From a virus: a stretch of 27,591 bases of DNA. Below are positions 22,273-27,591 of the stretch, piece after piece (the first letter of the stretch is position 1; every line of letters begins with the position of its first letter). The position numbers were made by a program, and so were the translations under genes. Location of the stretch: positions 1 through 27,591 of IMG/VR virus record IMGVR_UViG_3300030118_001168, one strand, 5' to 3'. The notes under the pieces were generated by a model, which was not told the origin of the DNA, made no database searches, and worked only from the letters and a program-made list of their open reading frames with translations.

Positions 22273-23037
22273 ATGAAAAAAACATATTTTAACCACGATT
22301 CTAACGCAAGAAATGATTTAAAACTTATACGATTAAGACGTGCAGGAGGTTTTGAATATTACGGCATATACTTTGCAGTTTTAGAATTGTTATTTAGTGA
22401 GGAAAACAAATTATGTGTTGACGATTACGAAACACTGGCATTTGGTTTGCAATGCGACACAGAAAAACTAAAGTCAGTAATTGAGGATTTTGAATTATTT
22501 GTCATTGAGGGTAATTGTTTTTATTCTAAGCGATTATTTGAGCATATTGAGGAAATTAACAACAAATCAAACAAAGCGTCTGCAAACGCTAAAAAAAGGT
22601 GGTCAAATGCGGTTGCAATGCAGTCGCATAAGGATTGTTCTACTAGTAAAGTAAAAGTAAATAAAAGTAAATTAAATAAAAGTATAGAAGAAAGAATAAA
22701 GGACTTTAAAAAGTCCATACACGCAATAGAAGGTATAAATGAAAATGATAAAAATGATTTTTTTAATTATTGGACTGAAAAGAATAAATCTGGCACAAAA
22801 TTTCGTGCAGAATTGCAACGCACTTTTGACATAAATTTAAGGTTAAAAAGATGGGCGTCAAATAATTTTAACACTTCTAATAAATCAAAGTTTCCCGAAT
22901 ATTTTGACGAATACACATTTAAAAAATTAGACGCTAAAGGTCAACAAGAATATGTTAAACACTTGAAAGACTTAGGATTTGAAACAGTATATTCACCAAC
23001 TGCGGGAACAATGTGGCGAAAAAAACATAAAGAATGA
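22273..23037 (+). CDS. Replication initiator-like protein (Lin1244-type N-terminus)
   Basis: The 254-aa product starts with YFNHDSNARNDLKLIRLR and GGFEYYGIYFAVLELLF, the pattern of the DUF4373/Lin1244-Lin1753 N-terminal domain (about 4-95) found in phage replication organisers. A lysine/serine-rich linker (about 95-145) follows, then a C-terminal region with FFNYWTEKNKSG and RTFDINLRLKRWA, typical of replisome organiser proteins that bind the origin and load the host helicase. It sits after the SSB-like gene. No helicase or polymerase is encoded nearby, so host enzymes are probably recruited. Confidence 0.72.
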   Translation: MKKTYFNHDSNARNDLKLIRLRRAGGFEYYGIYFAVLELLFSEENKLCVDDYETLAFGLQCDTEKLKSVIEDFELFVIEGNCFYSKRLFEHIEEINNKSNKASANAKKRWSNAVAMQSHKDCSTSKVKVNKSKLNKSIEERIKDFKKSIHAIEGINENDKNDFFNYWTEKNKSGTKFRAELQRTFDINLRLKRWASNNFNTSNKSKFPEYFDEYTFKKLDAKGQQEYVKHLKDLGFETVYSPTAGTMWRKKHKE

Positions 23038-23150
23038 TTGACTTAATAAAACATATCTTTGGTTTATGTGGTGAACCCCATATAAATATTTTTACTATAA
23101 TTATGACAACGCCAATAGTTTCATATATAATTTATAAAATATACAGATGA
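23034..23150 (+). CDS. CGEPH-motif small membrane protein
   Basis: A 38-aa frame begins with ATGA overlap with the upstream stop and ends with ATGA overlap with the nuclease gene start. It contains FGLCGEPHINIF followed by one membrane segment (about 20-35) and a basic end (YKIYR). The CGEPH motif with a single membrane helix recurs in small proteins of Bacteroidetes phages and prophages. Function unknown. Confidence 0.65.
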   Translation: MIDLIKHIFGLCGEPHINIFTIIMTTPIVSYIIYKIYR

Positions 23151-23506
23151 AAGAATACGAATTACAAAAGGCGGTTTGTAAATACTTGGACTTGCAAAAC
23201 ATATTATATTGCGGTTCAATGGGTGGCAATTATCAACCACATCAGTCTGTTAGAATACGTCAAAAACTAAGCGGTTACAAACGAGGATTTCCAGATTTAT
23301 TTATTTTTGAACCTGCATTAAAAAAAGACGAAAACAGTTATTGGCATGGTCTTGCAATAGAATTAAAGGTCGGTTATAATAAGGCAACAAAAGAACAATT
23401 GCAGTGGCAAATAGATTTGCAAAAACGTGGTTACGTCGCAAAAATCTGCAACGGACTAGACGAAACGTTGTTAATTATTAGTAAGTATATAAAAGGTCAA
23501 ATATAA
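23147..23506 (+). CDS. VRR-NUC type nuclease
   Basis: The 119-aa protein is a stand-alone PD-(D/E)XK nuclease of the VRR-NUC type. It has an N-terminal helix with Glu5/Gln7, GFPDLFIFEP with Asp50, IELKVG with Glu72 and Lys74, and Gln84/Gln88 in EQLQWQ, in the order expected of the family. Such phage enzymes probably resolve branched DNA during replication or packaging. It shares ATG overlaps with genes on both sides. Confidence 0.85.
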   Translation: MKEYELQKAVCKYLDLQNILYCGSMGGNYQPHQSVRIRQKLSGYKRGFPDLFIFEPALKKDENSYWHGLAIELKVGYNKATKEQLQWQIDLQKRGYVAKICNGLDETLLIISKYIKGQI

Positions 23507-23817
23507 TGAAAATTAAACCAACATTTTACAACACAAGGAACGAACGTTTACACTGGAATTACAAAGATTCTAACAATTGGTTGTTTAAAATAATATATAA
23601 AGACGGCTTTACTTGTAAAGAACAAAATTATATCTTAAGGGACTTGAAACAAGACAAAAAAACAATTTCTTATATTTATAAAAAAATAAAAGAACAGTTT
23701 GACGTCATAGAAATTTTTGTTGACAAATTAAGCAAATATGAATATGACCTTGCAAAAAGCATACAAACGCCGTCAATAATTAATTGTGCTAAAACTAAAC
23801 GAATACTTAAAAAATAA
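23506..23817 (+). CDS. Unknown early protein
   Basis: The 103-aa basic product (MKIKPTFYNTRNERLHWNYK) starts at the last base of the nuclease gene and overlaps the sigma-like gene by 32 nt. It is helix-rich in the second half (TISYIYKKIKEQFDVIEIF). No motif recognised. Its place in the nuclease/sigma operon suggests DNA or regulatory work, without direct evidence. Confidence 0.6.
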   Translation: MKIKPTFYNTRNERLHWNYKDSNNWLFKIIYKDGFTCKEQNYILRDLKQDKKTISYIYKKIKEQFDVIEIFVDKLSKYEYDLAKSIQTPSIINCAKTKRILKK

Positions 23818-24340
23818 TTACAAAAAGTTGAAAGAAATTGCAACAAAAATAACAAGTAATAAAAAATACAACACAGACGACCTTCTACACGACACAATTG
23901 TTGCATTATACGATAGTGACAAAACAAAAATTGAAAAACTAATTGACAAAAAAGAATTAATTTATTGGATTGCTAGAATAATGGTTAATCAATTTCATTC
24001 AAAAACGTCACCATTTTATAAAAAATATAGAAAATACTATAAAATAATTAATGAAAAATTTGTTTTAAACACATGGAACGACCAATATATTAATTCAACG
24101 TCTGACAGAATTCACAGAATGATTGATGAAGACCAAATTGAACAAAAAAAACAATTTGAAAAAGACTTAAAATATATTGAACAAAAACTAAAAACAATAC
24201 ATTGGTTTGACGCGGAATGTTTTCGCATATATTATCAAACTGGTATGTCACTAAATCAATTTTCAAAACAATGCGGTATAAACAGAAACACACTGTATAA
24301 ATCTATTATTAAAGTAAAAAAAATATTAAATGAAAAATAA
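23786..24340 (+). CDS. Sigma-factor-like protein
   Basis: This 184-aa frame starts at GTG 23786 inside the previous gene. Residues 30-44 (TDDLLHDTIVALYDS) follow the region 2 pattern of ECF-like sigma factors, and residues about 145-182 (MSLNQFSKQCGINRNTLYKS) form a region 4-like helix-turn-helix. Between them is a charged linker with IYWIARIMVNQFHSK. Similar proteins are common in Bacteroidetes phages. A natural hypothesis is that it directs host RNA polymerase to the TAAACAAAA-N10-TATATTTATAAAAAA sites before structural genes. It might instead be a DNA-binding regulator without sigma activity. Confidence 0.68.
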   Translation: MLKLNEYLKNNYKKLKEIATKITSNKKYNTDDLLHDTIVALYDSDKTKIEKLIDKKELIYWIARIMVNQFHSKTSPFYKKYRKYYKIINEKFVLNTWNDQYINSTSDRIHRMIDEDQIEQKKQFEKDLKYIEQKLKTIHWFDAECFRIYYQTGMSLNQFSKQCGINRNTLYKSIIKVKKILNEK

Positions 24341-24413
24341 ACAAACACTTGACAAAATAATGTTGTTCATTGGCACAATAACAATTTTGTCTTTAATTAT
24401 AATTTTATGGTAA
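24330..24413 (+). CDS. Tiny single-pass membrane protein
   Basis: A 27-aa frame starts 11 nt before the end of the sigma-like gene and ends 7 nt inside the next. A polar start (MKNKQTLDKIM) is followed by a hydrophobic helix to the end (about 10-27). The overlaps on both sides resemble other coupled genes in this genome. Function unknown. Confidence 0.45.
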   Translation: MKNKQTLDKIMLFIGTITILSLIIILW

Positions 24414-24778
24414 AATCAAAAGGTTTAGGAGACGACATTGACAAATTTACAAGTAAAACGGGTATAAAAAAAGCCGTAAAAATGATATTTGGTGACAGTT
24501 GCGGGTGTGAAGAACGTCGAAAAAAACTTAATAACATGTTTCCAAATTTTAGAAATATTAGACCCTTTACAAAAGACGAAAAACTTATATATGAACAAGT
24601 TATGCCAGACGTTGAAAAAACAAAGACAGTCACAAAAAATCAAAAAATTATATTAAACAAAATATACAAAGCCGTGTTTAATACTGACGCAATGTTTTCT
24701 AATTGTCCGCCATGCGTTAAACGTATATTAGACAATTTAAAACGTGTGTATGAAAAAAGTTGCGATTTAAATGGCTAA
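24407..24778 (+). CDS. Conserved phage protein with CGCxxR motif
   Basis: The 123-aa product starts GLGDDIDKFTSKTGIKKAV, then DSCGCEERRKKLNNMFPNF (about 30-48), and near the C-terminus CPPCVKRILDNLKRVYEKSC. This layout is familiar from hypothetical proteins of Bacteroidetes phages. The two cysteine pairs (CGC and CPPC) may bind a metal together. Function unknown. Confidence 0.7.
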   Translation: MVKSKGLGDDIDKFTSKTGIKKAVKMIFGDSCGCEERRKKLNNMFPNFRNIRPFTKDEKLIYEQVMPDVEKTKTVTKNQKIILNKIYKAVFNTDAMFSNCPPCVKRILDNLKRVYEKSCDLNG

Positions 24779-24893
24779 AAAGGTATTTACACATATTATT
24801 GTAAAAAAAAGAAAAAAACGCGGGAAACACTCTAAAAATGCGTCTAAAGGGCAAACGGCATACAAAAAGAAATATGTCGGTCAAGGCAGATAA
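24771..24893 (+). CDS. Very basic mini-protein (KKRGKH type)
   Basis: A 40-aa frame starts 8 nt before the previous stop. More than a third of the residues are Lys or Arg, with KKRKKRGKHSKNASKG in the middle and a YVGQGR end. Similar short basic proteins ending in GQGR/GQGK occur in related phages near this position. It probably binds nucleic acid, an inference from charge. Confidence 0.6.
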   Translation: MAKKVFTHIIVKKRKKRGKHSKNASKGQTAYKKKYVGQGR

Positions 24894-24899
24894 GTAATT

Positions 24900-25202
24900 A
24901 TGCAAAAACACACAAAGGTTTATTTTGATTTTTTTGGTTATGATGAATCATCATATATTGAATGCGAAATGAATTGCGGTTCACAAGCGGTTGACATTCA
25001 CCATTTAGAACGTAGAAATAAAACAAAAAATGATTATATTGAAAATCTAGTGTCTTTGTGTCGTGACTGTCACATAAAATGCAATGACAGTTGTTTTAAT
25101 ATGTATGTTAGAGTGAAGCACCTTGAAAACGTTATGATTCACATTGTGCAATTAATAGAAATTAATAAAAAACTAAATGCAATTAGAAAAAATAAAAATT
25201 AA
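24900..25202 (+). CDS. HNH-type nuclease-like protein
   Basis: The 100-aa product has a compact HNH/zinc-finger core: Cys22 and Cys26 (CEMNC), DIHHLERR with His34/His35, Asn49 in ENLVSLC, and Cys54/Cys57-His58 (CRDCH). HNH proteins next to terminase genes assist DNA cutting at packaging in several phages, and this one lies shortly before small and large terminase genes. The next gene begins in its last 26 nt. A free-standing homing nuclease is less likely in this tight arrangement. Confidence 0.75.
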   Translation: MQKHTKVYFDFFGYDESSYIECEMNCGSQAVDIHHLERRNKTKNDYIENLVSLCRDCHIKCNDSCFNMYVRVKHLENVMIHIVQLIEINKKLNAIRKNKN

Positions 25203-25683
25203 CTTATTACAACCCGCAGAATACAACCCGCGACAAATAAACACAAAGCAATATAATGATTTAAAAAAATCAGTTGTTAAATTTGGTTGCGTAGACCCTA
25301 TAATTGTAAACGAATATTATGATGACAATAATTATATTGTTATTGGTGGTCATCAAAGATTAAAAATATTACAAGAACTAAATTACACACACGCACCGTG
25401 TATTATTTTAAACCTTAACAAACAAGATGAAAAAGAACTAAACATTAGACTAAACAAAAACGTTGGCGAATGGGACTTTGACATTTTAAGTTCATTTTTT
25501 GACGTGCCAGAATTAAAGGACTGGGGATTTAAAGAAATAGAACTTGATATTAACATTGACAAATTAGATGTTGACAAAGACGAAACATATAAAATAACAG
25601 TCAAAACAAGCGATTCTTTACAAGCTAAAGAATTATTTGACGAATTAAAACAAAGGGGTTTTGATGTAAAAACAAACGGTTAA
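25177..25683 (+). CDS. ParB-like domain protein without methyltransferase
   Basis: This 168-aa protein contains a ParB/sulfiredoxin-type domain at about 5-110: LQPAEYNPRQI, DLKKSVVKFGCVDPIIVN and the IGGHQRLKIL nucleotide-binding motif, then LNKNVGEWDFDIL. In phages and plasmids this domain is often fused to DNA methyltransferases, for which the order NPR-DLK-GGHQR is typical. Here the frame ends soon after, and no catalytic NPPY/DPPY motif is present. The C-terminus (about 135-168) resembles a small ferredoxin-like unit. It may act in packaging or nucleotide-dependent DNA binding, being just before the terminase. Confidence 0.75.
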   Translation: MQLEKIKINLLQPAEYNPRQINTKQYNDLKKSVVKFGCVDPIIVNEYYDDNNYIVIGGHQRLKILQELNYTHAPCIILNLNKQDEKELNIRLNKNVGEWDFDILSSFFDVPELKDWGFKEIELDINIDKLDVDKDETYKITVKTSDSLQAKELFDELKQRGFDVKTNG

Positions 25684-25696
25684 AAAACGGTTACAA

Positions 25697-26038
25697 ATGA
25701 GTGAATTTCCAAACAAAGCAACACAATTTAGTTCAACAAATCAACCAGACAAACGTGGTCGTCCAAAAGGTAGTAGAAATGTTGCGACAGTATTAAAAGA
25801 ATTGTTGTCAACACAAGACACAAACATGGGTGGTGTTGGTGATTTTGGTTCGCCAATTGCAAAAATGTTAATACAAATTGCATTTAGTAAAGACAGTAAC
25901 AACAACGAAAAGTTGAAAGCAATTAAAGAAATACTTGACAGAATTGAAGGATTGCCAGAACAAAACGTCAACGTTTCTGCAAAACCCCCGTCGTGGATAA
26001 ATGAAGACGATGAAGAAACAAGCGAAACCATATTATGA
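25697..26038 (+). CDS. Small terminase subunit-like protein
   Basis: The 113-aa product has a basic N-terminus, KRGRPKGSRNVATVLKELL (about 19-37), the hallmark of DUF5681-like proteins encoded before large terminases. A helical middle (MLIQIAFSKDSNNNEKLKAI) and an acidic tail follow. It probably recognises phage DNA. It overlaps the large subunit frame by up to 38 nt. Confidence 0.65.
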   Translation: MSEFPNKATQFSSTNQPDKRGRPKGSRNVATVLKELLSTQDTNMGGVGDFGSPIAKMLIQIAFSKDSNNNEKLKAIKEILDRIEGLPEQNVNVSAKPPSWINEDDEETSETIL

Positions 26039-27179
26039 TTTAAAAAATTCTAATAAACGAATTTGTGTGTTGCAAGGCGGAACAAGGTCTGGCAAAACAT
26101 ATTCCGTGTTGTTAGCGTTGATTGAATTTGCATATAAAAATAAAGGCAAGGGACTATATATTACAATTGCAAGACAGACATTGCCAAGTTTAAAGGCGAC
26201 GTCAATGCGTGATTTTTTTGACATACTAAACAAGGAAAACTTATATGACGAACGCAATCACAACAAGTCAAATAACATTTACATTTTATATGGCAATTTT
26301 TTTGAGTTTATAAGCACTGATTCAGAACAAAAAGTCAGAGGGCGTAAAAGGTCGGTTTTATTTATGAATGAGTGCAATGAATTCACAATGGACACTTTTA
26401 TTCAATTGTCATTGCGAACAACATATAAAATAATAATTGACTTTAATCCAAGTGAAGAATTTCACTGGCTTTATGAACAAGTTATTGACGCAAAGCGTGA
26501 CGACGTTGACTTTTTTGTTTCTACATATAAAGACAATCCGTTTTTAGAAAAAGCGACAATAAAAGAAATTGAAAGATTAAAAGAAGTTGACGAAAATTTA
26601 TTTCGGGTTTTTGGTGAAGGTCGGCGAGGGGTTGCGACTGACACCATTTTCCCGTCATTTAATATTGTTGACAATATTCCAGACAACGCAAAAGAAATTG
26701 CACTTGGTCTTGACTTTGGTTATTCGGCAGACCCTACCAGTTTGGTTCGTGTATGCAAACACGATTTAGACTTGTATATTGACGAACTGGTTTATCAACG
26801 CAATTTGACAAATCAAGATATTGCAAATAAAATAAAAGAATTAGATATTGACAGACGTTCGGAATGTTTTGCCGACTCTAGTGAACCTAAAAGCATTGAA
26901 GAAATTTTTAGAATGCAAGTTGTTAACATTAAACCCGCTAAAAAGGGACATGACTCCATTCGTATTGGTATAGATGTTATGAAACGGCACAAAATTAACA
27001 TTACAAAACGCAGTGTCAACACAATCAAAGAATTTAGGAACTATAAATGGATAAAAGACAAAAACAATCAAATTACAAACAAGCCAATTGACGCATTTAA
27101 TCACACAATTGACGCGGTGCGTTATGTGTGTTTGAATAAATTAATGGTCACATATTCTGGCAAATATTATGTCAGTTAA
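26001..27179 (+). CDS. terL: Terminase large subunit
   Basis: At 392 aa it packages DNA into the procapsid. The ATPase has Walker A GGTRSGKT (26-33) and a Walker B-like SVLFMNE (118-124, Glu124). The nuclease domain starts at GLDFGYSADPT (Asp238), with Asp292 in FADSSEP and Asp371 in HTIDAVRY as likely metal ligands. The first start is ATG 26001; ATG 26010 is equally possible and loses three residues. It is the packaging partner of the portal, which lies far away (12.9-15.2 kb) and not directly downstream as in most siphoviruses. Confidence 0.92.
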   Translation: MKTMKKQAKPYYDLKNSNKRICVLQGGTRSGKTYSVLLALIEFAYKNKGKGLYITIARQTLPSLKATSMRDFFDILNKENLYDERNHNKSNNIYILYGNFFEFISTDSEQKVRGRKRSVLFMNECNEFTMDTFIQLSLRTTYKIIIDFNPSEEFHWLYEQVIDAKRDDVDFFVSTYKDNPFLEKATIKEIERLKEVDENLFRVFGEGRRGVATDTIFPSFNIVDNIPDNAKEIALGLDFGYSADPTSLVRVCKHDLDLYIDELVYQRNLTNQDIANKIKELDIDRRSECFADSSEPKSIEEIFRMQVVNIKPAKKGHDSIRIGIDVMKRHKINITKRSVNTIKEFRNYKWIKDKNNQITNKPIDAFNHTIDAVRYVCLNKLMVTYSGKYYVS

Positions 27180-27203
27180 ACAAAACAAATAAAATTATAT
27201 TTA
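27177..27203 (+). promoter_or_regulatory. Promoter-like site, structural block (copy 3)
   Basis: TAAACAAAA at 27177-27185, ten bases, TATATTTA at 27196-27203 and then TAAAAAA. It overlaps the terminase stop and precedes the tail chaperone at 27210. Unlike copy 1 it lacks a TTG directly upstream. The start codon is only 7 nt after the TATATTTA box, so a transcript from here would be almost leaderless. Confidence 0.55.
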
Positions 27204-27209
27204 TAAAAA

Positions 27210-27591
27210 ATGAAACAAATAAAATTAACAGTTCCAGACAATTGGAACGACATAACGGTTAAGCAATATCAAGAATTTATAAAAATTGTTGAAAGCGACG
27301 GCAAAGACAAAGACAAAACAATTCAAATGGTGTCTTTATTTTGCAAAGTGCCAATTGACGAATTAAATAATTTTGCATATAATGACATTGACAAAATTGG
27401 AAAAATACTTGTAAAAATGACTAAAGAAGACCCGTCAAATATTGAAATGACAAAAAATGTAGAATTTAACGGTCACACATATTCTGTCGTTCCTAATATG
27501 TCAGAAATGACAACGGGTGAATTTATTGACCTTGAAACATACTGCGAAAACGTGACAGAAAACCTACATAAAATTGCTAGTGTGTTATACA
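27210..27591 (+). CDS. Tail assembly chaperone (gpG-like), 5' part
   Basis: This is the 5' part of the gene completed at 1-363. It begins MKQIKLTVPDNWNDITVKQY, a usual start for tail chaperones of this phage group, and continues past 27417, where the sequence repeats the window start. The window end cuts the frame. Three third-position differences from bases 1-175 are all synonymous, so both copies encode the same protein. Confidence 0.65.
   Translation, partial: MKQIKLTVPDNWNDITVKQYQEFIKIVESDGKDKDKTIQMVSLFCKVPIDELNNFAYNDIDKIGKILVKMTKEDPSNIEMTKNVEFNGHTYSVVPNMSEMTTGEFIDLETYCENVTENLHKIASVLY
27417..27591 (+). repeat. Terminal redundancy, right copy
   Basis: It repeats 1-175. It differs at 27494 (T for A), 27566 (A for T) and 27578 (T for C). 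See the left copy. Confidence 0.95.

Overview
The window is an AT-rich, almost fully coding, tailed-phage genome that appears to be circularly complete. Bases 1-175 recur at 27417-27591 with three mismatches, so the non-redundant genome is about 27,416 bp. All credible genes but one are on the + strand. Two lines of evidence place the host in the Bacteroidetes, most likely a flavobacterium from water. The proteins resemble those of phages from that group: XkdF-type protease, Lin1244-like replication protein, small CGEPH membrane protein, basic KKRGKH mini-protein and thioredoxin-like protein. The promoters fit TTG-N19-21-TATATTTR, and start codons lack GGAGG-type Shine-Dalgarno sites. The host is an inference. 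I see no tRNA, integrase, DNA polymerase or CRISPR array, so the phage is probably lytic and uses host replication.

Layout, following the circle. (1) 19.9-24.9 kb, early/replication region: a host-like promoter, short unknown genes, an SSB-like protein, a replication-initiator-like protein, a VRR-NUC nuclease, a sigma-like factor and several tiny membrane or basic proteins. (2) 24.9-27.2 kb: HNH protein, ParB-like domain protein, small and large terminase subunits. (3) 27.2 kb through the junction to 8.5 kb: tail-assembly chaperone with a probable -1 frameshift, tail completion genes, two large tail/baseplate proteins and the tape measure. (4) 8.5-11.8 kb: protease, scaffold, HK97-type capsid, major tail protein-like gene. 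(5) A lone - strand gene at 11.8-12.1 kb. (6) 12.3-16.4 kb: portal with C-terminal fusions, connector and fibre-like protein. (7) 16.4-19.9 kb: an exported beta-barrel-like protein with an EF-hand loop, spanin-like and thioredoxin-like proteins, M15 peptidase, holin and metallophosphoesterase. The virion is probably a siphovirus, given a 532-aa tape measure and tail chaperones.

The strongest unexpected signal is at 20.25-20.66 kb. Two near-identical 115-bp repeats each encode an RNA that matches the pistol self-cleaving ribozyme architecture. The match covers a hairpin whose 6-nt loop pairs downstream, the UAAACAG and UUAAG linkers, GCGU, and a GAAA-capped stem. Each sits just upstream of a small gene beginning MKNQL.

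A second regulatory signal is a motif, TAAACAAAA-N10-TATATTTATAAAAAA. It occurs in three precisely spaced copies plus a variant, before the structural gene blocks, and probably marks phage middle/late promoters.
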